Made by a program: the position numbers and the translations under genes
Assembly (NCBI GenBank): GCA_965651255.1
Contig: CBFGRU010000004.1
Span: forward strand, 1-34,403
Reading direction: 5' to 3'
DNA length: 34,403 nucleotides
Origin: CBFGRU01 sp965651255
Lineage (GTDB): Bacteria; Planctomycetota; Phycisphaerae; Phycisphaerales; SM1A02
The notes under the pieces: generated by a model
Databases searched by the model: none
Seen by the model: the letters and a program-made list of their open reading frames with translations, nothing else
Told to the model about the DNA's origin: nothing
Shown here: piece by piece, positions 1 through 8,570 of the stretch
Numbering within the stretch: position 1 is the first letter of the stretch
How the letters are laid out: each line of letters begins with the position of its first letter

Positions 1-1
1 C

Positions 2-748
2 ATCATCAGCGACATCCACGGGAACCTCGAAGCACTGCGGAAGGTGCTTGCGGATATCGATACGAAGAATGTCGATCGCATTATCTGCCTGGGCGATATC
101 GTCGGGTACGGCCCCAATCCGGTGGAATGCGTCGATCTGGTCGCGGAACGATGCGAGTGGTCGCTCATCGGCAATCACGACTTCGGAGTGATCTACGAAC
201 CGACGAATTTCAACTACGCTGCTGAGCAGGCCGCGTACTGGACCCGGAAACAGTTCGAGCTTGAACCGGATGCCGAGAAAGCCGCGAAACGCTGGGACTT
301 TCTCGGCCGTCTGCGCGTGCGTGTCGTGTTTGGCGATTTCCTGTGTGTGCACGGCTCGCCACGTCGGCCGATCAATGAGTATCTCTTTCCGGAAGATGCG
401 GTGAACTCGCCGGTGAAGATGGAGCAGATCTTCGAGCGCATCGACAAGTACTGCATGGTTGGCCATACCCACGTCCCGGGTGTGTTTACGAATGAGCCGG
501 ACTTCTATCCGCCCGCGGATATGAACGGGGTATACGAGTTTCAGGATGGGGAGAAGGCGATCATCAACCCCGGCTCGGTCGGCCAACCGCGCGACATGAA
601 CCCCAAGGCCAGCTATGCGGTGCTCGATGAATCGAAGCAGGTCGAGTTCTACCGTGTTGAATATGACATCGAGGCGGTCGCCAAGCGAATTCGTGAAACC
701 CCCGAGCTGACCGATTGGCTGGGCGAACGCCTGTTTGAAGGCCGTTGA
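2..748 (+). CDS. Metallophosphoesterase (calcineurin-like), 5'-truncated by window edge
   Basis: This is the C-terminal part of a two-metal calcineurin-like phosphoesterase of the YfcE/small phosphodiesterase type; the start codon lies before base 1. The reading frame is open from base 2 and shows the full metal-site series in order: SDIHGN, GDIVGYG, GNHD, VHGS and GHTHVP. These supply the Asp, His and Asn ligands of the family. The substrate cannot be told from sequence; relatives cleave phosphodiesters or phosphoproteins. The NPGSVGQPR stretch near the end is typical of the YfcE-like branch. No signal peptide can be judged because the N-terminus is missing. A GTG at base 44 could be read as a start, but it would remove the first metal motif, so it is not used. 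A 204-bp gap separates the gene from yidC. Confidence 0.9.
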   Translation: MISDIHGNLEALRKVLADIDTKNVDRIICLGDIVGYGPNPVECVDLVAERCEWSLIGNHDFGVIYEPTNFNYAAEQAAYWTRKQFELEPDAEKAAKRWDFLGRLRVRVVFGDFLCVHGSPRRPINEYLFPEDAVNSPVKMEQIFERIDKYCMVGHTHVPGVFTNEPDFYPPADMNGVYEFQDGEKAIINPGSVGQPRDMNPKASYAVLDESKQVEFYRVEYDIEAVAKRIRETPELTDWLGERLFEGR

Positions 749-878
749 GCGGAATCCCAATATTCAGCAGAATGGGACGGCCTGTGGGCGAAGCGAATGG
801 GCAACGTAGACCGGCAGGAGGAGTGCGGTATCGTTGTCACTTTGAAGCACTCACCGGCGATGCCCGGATGAATCTCTT

Positions 879-895
879 GGGCCCTGAGCCGGCCC
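879..895. terminator. Possible weak hairpin between phosphoesterase and yidC
   Basis: GGGCC and GGCCC arms (5 bp) flank a 7-nt loop. There is no T-run after it, so intrinsic termination is uncertain. The rest of the 749-952 gap shows no convincing gene. The yidC start is preceded by GAGGA at 936-940. Confidence 0.25.
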
Positions 896-952
896 GGCCC
901 ACCTTTGTCGCCATTACTGCCGCCTGCGGCTGCTTGAGGAATTGAACGACCT

Positions 953-3262
953 ATGGACCCGCGTGTGCGTCGCCTGGTGATTACGACTTTCATAATGCTG
1001 CTGGTTGGCGGCATTGTGTTTCTACCCCCGCTCCTGCGGCCGGCGCCGACATCGCCCGACTCGGGTTCGCAGGCGTCTTCGACGGAAGAGACCACGGGGG
1101 CTGCTGCTCCCGCGAATGGGCAGGATTCACCATCGGGCGAAGGAACGCCGGGCCAATCAAATGATGGTGCAAACGGGGCGGGCGAAGAGTCAGCCGACTC
1201 CGGCCAAGGCGATGGGGAGGCCAACGCCTCAGGTTCGGACACACCAACGTTGGCTGGTGGGGATGCGCTGCTTTCGGGACTGCGCGCGGTCGCACCCGGT
1301 GAGGTCATTCAGACGCCGACGTCGATCGGTTCACTCGATTGGCGCGAAGCCCGGTACGAGGTGACATTCTCCGCCATTGGCGCGGGGATCGATCGAATCA
1401 CCTTCAGCGACTTCTGGAATGCAGCGCCGATCAAGCGCGATGCTGACCGGATCAAGGCGCGGATCGAGGCGGGAGAAGCGGCCCTGTCCGATCTGCCGGG
1501 TGATCAGCGACTGGTCCTCATGCGTGGCGGAACACTGAACTATCGAGGCCGGTTGAGTCCCTTCTCACCGTTTGCAGCGCGGGCGATCATCATCAATGAT
1601 CAGCCGCCGATCGATCTGAATGCGCGCGTCTGGACTGAGACGCAGCCGGGATCGTTTACGACCGAAGTGCGCAACGATGCCGATGAGCCCGTGCTGCGCA
1701 TCGTGCGCACGTACCGCATGAACGGCGCGTCGTCGTATGACCTGTCGCTCGATCAACGAATCGAGAACCTCACGACCCAGCCGCTGAATGTGCGCTGGAT
1801 TCAGTACGGGCCGAGCGATCTGGATCAGGACCCGGCGAAGTACTTCGATGGGCGTCGCTGGCGATTCGGCTATCGACCCGACCCGCAGCGGTACCCCACG
1901 ATCGTGCTCGGCGATGCGGTCATTCATTGGCGGGCTGACGTGGTAGAGCTTGTTGAAACGGCTCGCCTGGGACAGCAGATCAATCTCTGGCCGACGACCG
2001 AAACCATCGATGAAGGGTATGAACTGTCGTGGATGGCCTCGACCAATCGGTACTTCGCGCTGGCGCTGCACGCGGAGTATGACGGCACGCCTCCACCAAA
2101 CTATTCGCTGAGCGATGTGATTGAGCGCATTGCGCCGAACGGCGATCTTCCGATCGGGCCCAACGGTGAGGCGCAGCCGCCATCGGTGGTGTTCACGGAA
2201 CTGTTCAGTCCGGTGAAGTCGATTCCTCCGGGCGGTTCGATTGAGCTGAATCTCGGCATGTATGCAGGCCCGCTCGATCGCAGTGTGTTGTACGGCGATG
2301 AGCCGTACGCCTCGCTCAACATGGGCGCGCTCATCCTGTACCAGATGTCCGCGATGTGCGCGTTCTGCACGTTTCAGTGGCTCGCGCATCTCCTGATCGC
2401 GTTCCTCGCGTTCATCGAAGGGTATGTGCTGTTCGACTGGGGCCTTGCGATCATCGCACTCGTGCTGGTGGTGCGCGGCCTGCTGCACCCGCTGACGAAG
2501 AAGTCGCAGATTTCCATGCAGCGTTTCAGCCGCCAGATGCAGAAGCTGAAACCCGAGATCGACAAACTGCAGAAGAAGTACAAGAACGAGCCGCAGAAGA
2601 TGCAGGCCGAACAGATGCGCCTGATGCGTGAGCATGGGGTGAATCCGCTCGGTTGCCTTGGCTTCCTGCCCCTCTTCCTGCAGACACCGATCTGGATCGC
2701 TCTGTACGCGATGCTGTTCTACGCATTCGAGTTGCGCCATGAACCGGCGTTCTTCGGTTTCTTCCAACTCTTCGGTGGTTGGCCCTTCCTCGCGGACCTG
2801 GCTGCCGCGGACCACTTCTTCTGGACTTTCAAAGAGCCGTATCAGTTCCTGTTCTGGAACATCACTGGCATCAACCTTCTGCCCCTGCTCATGGGCGCGA
2901 TCTTCTTCGTGCAGCAGAAGTACATGACTCCGCCGCAGACGAACATGTCCAAGGAGATGGAGAGTCAGCAGAAGATCATTCGGTTCATGATGGTGGTGAT
3001 GTTCCCGCTCTTCCTGTACAGCGCCCCGTCCGGACTGACGCTGTACATCGTGACTTCCAGTGTGTTCTCGATCCTTGAGAGCCGGTACATTCGTCGGCAT
3101 ATCGATGAGCTTGATCTCACCGCCACGCCGGCAAAGTCACCGAAAGAGGGCGGCAAGACGAAGAAGAAGGACCCGCTTGCCCGGGCGTGGGCCTCGGCGG
3201 TTGAACGCGCTGAAGAAAAGCGCAAGGAAAAGAACACCAAGAATTACAAGCGTCGCAAGTGA
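953..3262 (+). CDS. yidC: Membrane protein insertase YidC
   Basis: YidC inserts proteins into the inner membrane, alone or with SecYEG. The 769-aa product has the Gram-negative layout. A first membrane segment (about residues 8-30) is followed by a Ser/Gly/Glu/Ala-rich linker (about 34-100) and a large beta-rich periplasmic domain. The conserved insertase core begins near residue 455 and includes an amphipathic stretch with a conserved Arg near RGLLHPLTKKSQ, a Lys-rich cytoplasmic hairpin (QKLKPEIDKLQKKYK) and the NPLGCLGFLPLFLQ segment. The tail is Lys/Arg-rich, as is common for ribosome contact. ATG 953 has GAGGA 12 nt upstream. mnmE follows after one base; yidC-mnmE is a common bacterial pairing, though rnpA and rpmH are not seen here. 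The low-complexity linker is longer than in enterobacteria. Confidence 0.96.
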   Translation: MDPRVRRLVITTFIMLLVGGIVFLPPLLRPAPTSPDSGSQASSTEETTGAAAPANGQDSPSGEGTPGQSNDGANGAGEESADSGQGDGEANASGSDTPTLAGGDALLSGLRAVAPGEVIQTPTSIGSLDWREARYEVTFSAIGAGIDRITFSDFWNAAPIKRDADRIKARIEAGEAALSDLPGDQRLVLMRGGTLNYRGRLSPFSPFAARAIIINDQPPIDLNARVWTETQPGSFTTEVRNDADEPVLRIVRTYRMNGASSYDLSLDQRIENLTTQPLNVRWIQYGPSDLDQDPAKYFDGRRWRFGYRPDPQRYPTIVLGDAVIHWRADVVELVETARLGQQINLWPTTETIDEGYELSWMASTNRYFALALHAEYDGTPPPNYSLSDVIERIAPNGDLPIGPNGEAQPPSVVFTELFSPVKSIPPGGSIELNLGMYAGPLDRSVLYGDEPYASLNMGALILYQMSAMCAFCTFQWLAHLLIAFLAFIEGYVLFDWGLAIIALVLVVRGLLHPLTKKSQISMQRFSRQMQKLKPEIDKLQKKYKNEPQKMQAEQMRLMREHGVNPLGCLGFLPLFLQTPIWIALYAMLFYAFELRHEPAFFGFFQLFGGWPFLADLAAADHFFWTFKEPYQFLFWNITGINLLPLLMGAIFFVQQKYMTPPQTNMSKEMESQQKIIRFMMVVMFPLFLYSAPSGLTLYIVTSSVFSILESRYIRRHIDELDLTATPAKSPKEGGKTKKKDPLARAWASAVERAEEKRKEKNTKNYKRRK

Positions 3263-3263
3263 G

Positions 3264-4703
3264 ATGGTCGGTTCGCCGGACAGATTGGATACGGAGGACT
3301 TGAGTTCGACCATCGGCGATGAACCGATTGTGGCCATCGCGACACCGCGCGAACCATCGCTTCGCGGGGCGATCCGACTTTCCGGCAGCGGCGTGTTCGA
3401 CCTGCTCGCAGCGAGGTTGAATGAATGCGTGCACCTCGGCGAAGCATCACCGCTTTGGCCGGCGCGTGGGCTCTACCGGGCGCGTTTCAGAATGAGCGAT
3501 GCTGAGCTGCCGCTCCTGGCGATGGCGTTTCCCGGACCGCGCTCGTACACGGGGGAAGATTGCGCGGAGCTGCTGACCGTTGGCAACGTGTTCCTGATCG
3601 AGCGATTGATCGATGTGCTGCTTGGTTCGCCCCTGGCGCGTGATCTTGGCGCACGGCGCGCCGGGCCGGGAGAGTTCACCGCCCGCGCATTTCTGAATCA
3701 GCGGCTGTCGCTGACCGAAGCGGAAGGTGTTGAACAGGTCATCGCCGCCCGGACAACCCGGGAGCTTCGCGCTGCGCACCAGTTGACGACCGGTGCAATT
3801 GGCCGATTGGCTGCACATCTCTCGCAGCGACTCACTGATGCGCTGGCGCTGGTCGAAGCGGGAATTGACTTCACGGATCAGGAAGATGTGGTCGCCATTT
3901 CTCCGGCGGACCTGACGGATCGTCTTCGTGATCTTCATGAAGAACTCTCGCGATATCTCTCCCGGTCCGTCGGCAGCGAGTCGCTGGCGGCCGTTCCGAG
4001 TGTCGTGCTGGTCGGCCCGCCGAACGCGGGCAAATCCACGCTGTTCAATGCGCTGCTGGGACGGGAGCGGGCGATCGTATCCGAGGTCGCCGGAACGACG
4101 CGCGACGTCCTGAGCGAGCCGCTGACCATACGAACGGGCTGCGGAGACGCCGAGGTCCTGTTGAGTGATCTGGCCGGCCTCGATGCATCAGATGATGCAT
4201 GGCTGAACGCACGAATGCAGCAGCAGGCGCGCGAAGCGATCGCTCGCGCCGATCTTCTGATCATCTGTCATCCGCCGGAAGCGCGCGGTGAGTGGCGCGA
4301 TCCTCTTCTGCCGGAGGAAGTGAGCGCGATTCATGTCTCAACCAAGTGCGATGTGTCGAATGATGCCTCGGGACACCTTCGCATCAGCGCCACGCAGGGA
4401 GTGGGGCTGGAGTCATTGCGCGAATCGATCGCGACTGCATTGGCGGGAGAACTCACCCCACTGAGTGAAGAAATGCTGGCGCTCAAGCCCCGGCATGAAC
4501 AGGCGCTGAACGAGGCACGAGCGGAGGTGGAGTCCGCGCTGAACCTCATCGGGCAGCAGCACATTTCTCGACATCTCGCCCAACCGGAACTCATCGCGGC
4601 CGCTCTGCGCGTTGCGCTCGATCGAATCGGAGAGTTGGCGGGAGAAGTGACGCCCGACGATGTTCTCGGTCGCATCTTCTCGACCTTTTGTGTCGGCAAG
4701 TGA
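3264..4703 (+). CDS. mnmE: tRNA modification GTPase MnmE (TrmE)
   Basis: MnmE works with MnmG to add the carboxymethylaminomethyl group to U34 of certain tRNAs. The 479-aa product has an N-terminal formyl-THF-binding domain starting at IVAIATP, a helical domain with the family motif GEFTARAFLNQR, and an inserted G domain. Visible are G1 (GPPNAGKS, about residue 251), G2 (GTTRD) and, at the C-terminus, the catalytic Cys motif as CVGK. Two G motifs differ from the usual form: G3 reads DLAG rather than DTAG, and G4 reads TKCD rather than NKxD. The start chosen is ATG 3264, directly after the yidC stop, because this N-terminus matches the family; the frame is open further upstream but only inside yidC. 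The spacing implies co-transcription with yidC. Confidence 0.95.
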   Translation: MVGSPDRLDTEDLSSTIGDEPIVAIATPREPSLRGAIRLSGSGVFDLLAARLNECVHLGEASPLWPARGLYRARFRMSDAELPLLAMAFPGPRSYTGEDCAELLTVGNVFLIERLIDVLLGSPLARDLGARRAGPGEFTARAFLNQRLSLTEAEGVEQVIAARTTRELRAAHQLTTGAIGRLAAHLSQRLTDALALVEAGIDFTDQEDVVAISPADLTDRLRDLHEELSRYLSRSVGSESLAAVPSVVLVGPPNAGKSTLFNALLGRERAIVSEVAGTTRDVLSEPLTIRTGCGDAEVLLSDLAGLDASDDAWLNARMQQQAREAIARADLLIICHPPEARGEWRDPLLPEEVSAIHVSTKCDVSNDASGHLRISATQGVGLESLRESIATALAGELTPLSEEMLALKPRHEQALNEARAEVESALNLIGQQHISRHLAQPELIAAALRVALDRIGELAGEVTPDDVLGRIFSTFCVGK

Positions 4704-4749
4704 TCGACTCCACCGGCCGGTGGCCTGCATTCCCTACAATCGCGGTGAA

Positions 4750-5160
4750 ATGTCTGCCATGAAGTCTGGAGAAACCGAATTTCGCGTGCGGTACAACGAA
4801 TGCGACCCGATGGGGGTGGCGCACCACACGGCGTACCCGGTGTGGTTTGAGGTAGGACGCACCGAGTTGCTGCGGGCAGACGGCATCAGTTACCGGGAAC
4901 TGGAAGCCGAAGGCGTCATGCTCGCGGTCGTCTCGCTGGAGGTGAAGTATCGACGACCCGCGCGGTACGACGACCTGCTGCGTCTGCGAACGACGCTGGC
5001 GCAGAGCGGCCATGTCAAGATTGAGCATACCTATGAACTGTTTCGGGATCGGCCGGCCGGCAGCGCGGAACTTCTGGCGACGGGTCGAACGGTGCTTGCC
5101 TGTCTAGATCGTTCGGGGCGGCTACAGGCGATCCCGCCGGTGCTGGCCGTCGAGTCGTGA
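4750..5160 (+). CDS. Acyl-CoA thioesterase, YbgC/4HBT hotdog family
   Basis: A 136-aa single hotdog-fold protein. The N-terminal motif RYNECDPMGVAHHTAYPVW carries the catalytic Asp (residue 19) and the GxxxHxxYxxW pattern of the 4-hydroxybenzoyl-CoA thioesterase/YbgC group, which hydrolyses short acyl-CoA or acyl-ACP thioesters. The true substrate is not visible. Two in-frame ATGs, at 4750 and 4759, are equally close to a weak GGTGAAA upstream; the first is used. The gene sits 46 bp after mnmE on the same strand and may be co-transcribed. In many bacteria YbgC belongs to the tol-pal cluster, but no tol genes are seen nearby, so that link should not be assumed. Confidence 0.88.
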   Translation: MSAMKSGETEFRVRYNECDPMGVAHHTAYPVWFEVGRTELLRADGISYRELEAEGVMLAVVSLEVKYRRPARYDDLLRLRTTLAQSGHVKIEHTYELFRDRPAGSAELLATGRTVLACLDRSGRLQAIPPVLAVES

Positions 5161-5236
5161 TACGCACGTGTGCGGCCAATTCAAGCCCGCGCCCCTGAAC
5201 CCCTGCGGTCCGGCTATGGTATGAAGGACATCGAGG

Positions 5237-6238
5237 ATGGTTTCCATCCGTGGAGCATCGACCGTGGCCGACCATACACCAACCCGTGCTGAAGCATACC
5301 TCGCGCCCGAGACGCTCGGTCAGCTCGGTTCGTTCGAGCTGCGCGCGAAGATGATTGTCGAAGGCGTCATGAGCGGAATGCATCGCTCGCCGTATCAAGG
5401 GATGGCGGTGGAATTTGCGCAGCACCGGCAGTACGTGGCGGGCGATGATCTCAAGCATCTGGACTGGAAGGTCTGGGGCCGTTCGGACAAGCTGGTCGTC
5501 AAGCAGTACCAGCAGGAGACGAATCTCGACATCATGCTGCTGATCGACGGGTCTGCGTCGATGGCGTACGGCTCATTGCCGATCAAGGCAGGATGGGGCG
5601 GCACGGAAGCCAGTCGCGCAAAACGCATCTGGACCAAATGGGATTGTGCGACGGCGGTGGGGGTTGCCTTTGCGTATCTCTGTCTGCAACAACAGGATCG
5701 CGTGGGTGTGATGGTCTTTGCGGACAAACTGCGCTCGATGGTGAAGCGATCGAGCGCCTCAGGCCAGTGGCGGCGCATTGTGAACACGCTGAATGTCGAG
5801 CCGGTCGAAGCGACCACGAACCTGGCGCATGTAACCGATCAGGTGCTGGGCAAAGTGACGAACCGTTCGTTGATTGTCATTCTCTCGGACCTGTTTGATG
5901 ATCCGGAGCACATTCGTCAGTCACTCGCGCGTTTTCGGCACCGAAGACATGATGTGATTCTGATTCAGATTCTCGATCGCCAGGAAATGCGGTTCGATTA
6001 CAGTCAGGCCGCACCGTTCGAGGGCCTGGAGAATGAAGGGCGATTGAGAATTGACCCGCGCGCCCTGCGCGAGGCGTATCTGGAATCGATCCGAACGCAT
6101 GTCGACACGGTCGCCAAGCTCGCGCGGGGGTTCGGATTTGATTACGAGCGAATCGACTCGCACGAGTCGGTCGGACCAGCGCTGAGTCATTTGCTTGCCC
6201 GTCGGAACGCCCAGATTCGACGGAGCAAGTACGGATGA
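5237..6238 (+). CDS. DUF58 domain protein with VWA-like fold
   Basis: A 333-aa cytoplasmic protein of the DUF58 family, which in many bacteria accompanies a MoxR AAA+ ATPase and VWA membrane proteins. The family signature is clear: QYVAGDDLKHLDWKVWGRSD, followed by a strand ending in LLIDGSASM, a DxSxS metal-ion-dependent adhesion site. Later strands (VGVMVFADK, LIVILSDLFDD) fit a von Willebrand A fold. ATG 5237 has AAGGA at 5224-5228, 8 nt upstream. The gene begins a three-gene run with the BatA-like and VWA membrane proteins. No moxR gene lies just upstream, which is unusual for this cluster. The family's role, possibly protein assembly or envelope stress, is still poorly defined. Confidence 0.9.
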   Translation: MVSIRGASTVADHTPTRAEAYLAPETLGQLGSFELRAKMIVEGVMSGMHRSPYQGMAVEFAQHRQYVAGDDLKHLDWKVWGRSDKLVVKQYQQETNLDIMLLIDGSASMAYGSLPIKAGWGGTEASRAKRIWTKWDCATAVGVAFAYLCLQQQDRVGVMVFADKLRSMVKRSSASGQWRRIVNTLNVEPVEATTNLAHVTDQVLGKVTNRSLIVILSDLFDDPEHIRQSLARFRHRRHDVILIQILDRQEMRFDYSQAAPFEGLENEGRLRIDPRALREAYLESIRTHVDTVAKLARGFGFDYERIDSHESVGPALSHLLARRNAQIRRSKYG

Positions 6239-6272
6239 TCCGGCTCCAGCCCATCCTGGTCGGAGGTCGAGC

Positions 6273-8570
6273 ATGAGCTTTGTCACGCTCGGCTTTCTGG
6301 TGGCCGGACTTGGTGCGGTCGCCGTGCCGATTCTCATTCACCTTCTTTCGCGCCAGCGCAAGAAGCCGATTGAATGGGCCGCAATGCGCTTTCTTCTGGA
6401 GGCGTTTCGCAAGCAGAAGCGCCGCCTGCAACTCGAGCAGTTGATTCTGCTGGCGGTGCGCTGCCTTATCCTGGCGTTGCTCGGCGCGGCGCTCGCGCGA
6501 CCGATTCTCAATGCAGCCGGTGTTCTCTCCGCAGCGGGCGATCGGGTCGTGTTTCTCATCATCGATGATGGGCTGGCATCGGGGATCGAGTATGCCGACG
6601 GAGAGACCGCTCTTCAGCGACAGGTCGAACAGGCCAAGTCGATCATCAGCGGTCTCGGCCCGGCTGAAGCGGTCGGGTTGATCACCGCGGCGCGTCCGGT
6701 GCAGTCTCGCGTGGTGCCTCCCACGCTTGATCACGATGCGGTCCGTCGGCTGCTTGATGAGATGAAGCCCGCTGCCTCACCGACGGATCTCCCCGCCGCC
6801 CTGCGCACCCTGCGCGATGCAGGTGGGGAGTCGATCGAGTCCGGTCGATCCGTCATCGCATTCTTGCTCAGCGAGTTTCGTGTCGGTTCGGCGTCGCTGG
6901 ATGCACCGCTTGCTTCTATCTTTCCGCCGAACGATCAGATCACCCTGCTTTTCTCGCCGCCCGCACAGGAGTCGGTCTCGAATGTCCATGTCGCTGGTGT
7001 GGAACCGGTGAGACGTGTTGTCCTTCCCGGCGCGACGGATGGTTCCCGGCAGATTGCGGTACGGCTGGCACGGTTCGGCGGAGAATTGGACCGAACCGTG
7101 ACGCGCGTGCGTCTCACGGGGGAAGGCATCGCAGCGCCTGAGCCGAGCATGGTCGAATGGTCGCCCGGGCAGTCGAGTGCGACGGCGGTGTTCGTGGTCG
7201 ATTTCAGGGCCACGCGCGATCTCGCGGTCGGCCTGACCGCCACCGTGGAGCCGGCGGGCGGAACCGATGCCCTTTCACTCGACAACCGAGCGCATGTGGT
7301 GGTTGAAGTTCGGGACCGCGTGCGAATCGCCATGGTCAGTCCACCGACTTTCGGTCGCGCCGGATTGATCGAGACGCTCACGCCGGGCCAGTGGATTCGT
7401 CGCGCCCTCGCGCCGGGGGAACGCAGCGCGATGGAAGTCGTTGATGTTGATCCATCGTCACTGGATGATGTGGATTTGCGCTCAATTGATGTCGCGATTG
7501 TTACCCGTCCCGACCGTCTCGCTGACGCTGGTTGGTCAGCGCTGAATGCATTCGTCCGGCGCGGAGGCGTACTCTTTTTCACCCCACCCGCTGAACTCAA
7601 TGTACATCCGTGGACCGATCGGCTGCGCACCGACCTTGGCCTGCCGTGGAGCATCGGGCTGGAGGTTGCGGAACAAACCCCGGCGCTCACACTCGCCGAC
7701 GAACAGCCCGCATCGGAACTCCTTCGGTTGCTCTCGAATGAACTTGGTCCGTTGACCCGATCGATTCGCGTGCAGCGGGTTCTGCCGATTGACGCTGATG
7801 CAACACAGGCGCGCCGCGTATTGGAGTTTGCCGACGGTGAACCGATGATGATCATGGGCTCACCGGAGTATGACGCGGGCGATGAAAGCGGAAACAGTGA
7901 TGAGTCGGAGAATCGCGAAACGCAGCCGGCCCGTGGAATCGTGCTGTACCTGGCGGTCGCTCCGGAATTGTCTCGCTGGTCGAACCTGCCAGCGCAGCCG
8001 TTGATGGTGCCACTTTTCCAGGAAGCGGTTCGACAGGGTCTGAATCTCGTGCGAGAGAATCAACGGCTGCAGGTCGGCGATCGACCAGCACTCCTGGCGG
8101 CGACCGGTTCTGCTACGGAGTTGATCGCACCGGACGCATCGCGTGTGTCGCTCGATCGTCAGCAGAGGCCCGGTACTGCGCTCTCCATGCCGGGGATCTA
8201 CACCGTTGTTGACGGTGCGGATCAGCCGCTGAGCCGGATGGCGGTGAACATTCATCAATCCAGTGCCCGCACGGAAGCGCAATCCGATGCGGCGATTGCA
8301 TCCTGGCTGGGCGAGAGCGGTGCTTGGCAACCATTCGAGCGAGACAACCCGGCCGCTGCGCTCGCCACGGTGGAATCGGGTTCGCCCCTCGCGCTGTATC
8401 TGTTGATTGCCGTCGCCTTTCTCGCGATCATCGAGACACTCCTGGCTCGATGGTTCAGTCACGCATATCGCGGTGGCGGTGTATCGGGCGGGAGAATTGC
8501 CGACGGAATACTGGGTGGATTGAAACCGACTCTCGAAGAGCGCAAGGCAGCAGCGGGAGGGCGGCTCTGA
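6273..8570 (+). CDS. BatA-like membrane protein (aerotolerance N-terminal domain)
   Basis: A 765-aa membrane protein. The N-terminus is a BatA-type domain: one membrane segment (residues 5-24), a basic loop with FLLEAFRKQKRRLQLEQ, and a second segment (about 57-80). A VWA-like domain follows, but its metal motif is degenerate: IIDDGLAS replaces the usual DxSxS. A long periplasmic part with beta-rich and GATase-like regions (VAIVTRPDRL, FVRRGGVLFFTPP) leads to a final membrane helix (LALYLLIAVAFLAII). ATG 6273 has GGAGG at 6262-6266, 6 nt upstream; an open frame before it overlaps the DUF58 gene but lacks a ribosome site. The stop overlaps the next gene's ATG (TGATG), pointing to translational coupling. 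Aerotolerance in the family name is historical and is not claimed here. Confidence 0.85.
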   Translation: MSFVTLGFLVAGLGAVAVPILIHLLSRQRKKPIEWAAMRFLLEAFRKQKRRLQLEQLILLAVRCLILALLGAALARPILNAAGVLSAAGDRVVFLIIDDGLASGIEYADGETALQRQVEQAKSIISGLGPAEAVGLITAARPVQSRVVPPTLDHDAVRRLLDEMKPAASPTDLPAALRTLRDAGGESIESGRSVIAFLLSEFRVGSASLDAPLASIFPPNDQITLLFSPPAQESVSNVHVAGVEPVRRVVLPGATDGSRQIAVRLARFGGELDRTVTRVRLTGEGIAAPEPSMVEWSPGQSSATAVFVVDFRATRDLAVGLTATVEPAGGTDALSLDNRAHVVVEVRDRVRIAMVSPPTFGRAGLIETLTPGQWIRRALAPGERSAMEVVDVDPSSLDDVDLRSIDVAIVTRPDRLADAGWSALNAFVRRGGVLFFTPPAELNVHPWTDRLRTDLGLPWSIGLEVAEQTPALTLADEQPASELLRLLSNELGPLTRSIRVQRVLPIDADATQARRVLEFADGEPMMIMGSPEYDAGDESGNSDESENRETQPARGIVLYLAVAPELSRWSNLPAQPLMVPLFQEAVRQGLNLVRENQRLQVGDRPALLAATGSATELIAPDASRVSLDRQQRPGTALSMPGIYTVVDGADQPLSRMAVNIHQSSARTEAQSDAAIASWLGESGAWQPFERDNPAAALATVESGSPLALYLLIAVAFLAIIETLLARWFSHAYRGGGVSGGRIADGILGGLKPTLEERKAAAGGRL

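Noticed and set aside
745..945. A short frame between the phosphoesterase and yidC
   Set aside because: No ribosome site, no domain and biased composition; not supported as a gene.
1565..3100. A 511-codon open frame on the minus strand across yidC
   Set aside because: It is Arg/His/Glu-rich with no recognisable domain and lies fully antisense to an unmistakable yidC; long shadows are common in GC-rich DNA.
3060..3263. Upstream in-frame extension of mnmE inside yidC
   Set aside because: The family N-terminus begins just after ATG 3264 and the extension is Arg/Pro-rich shadow sequence.
5877..6734. A 285-codon minus-strand frame under the DUF58 and BatA-like genes
   Set aside because: No domain, composition typical of a shadow, and overlapped by two clear genes.
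6935..7855. A 306-codon minus-strand frame, Ser/Arg/Thr-rich
   Set aside because: Antisense to the BatA-like gene; no motif seen.
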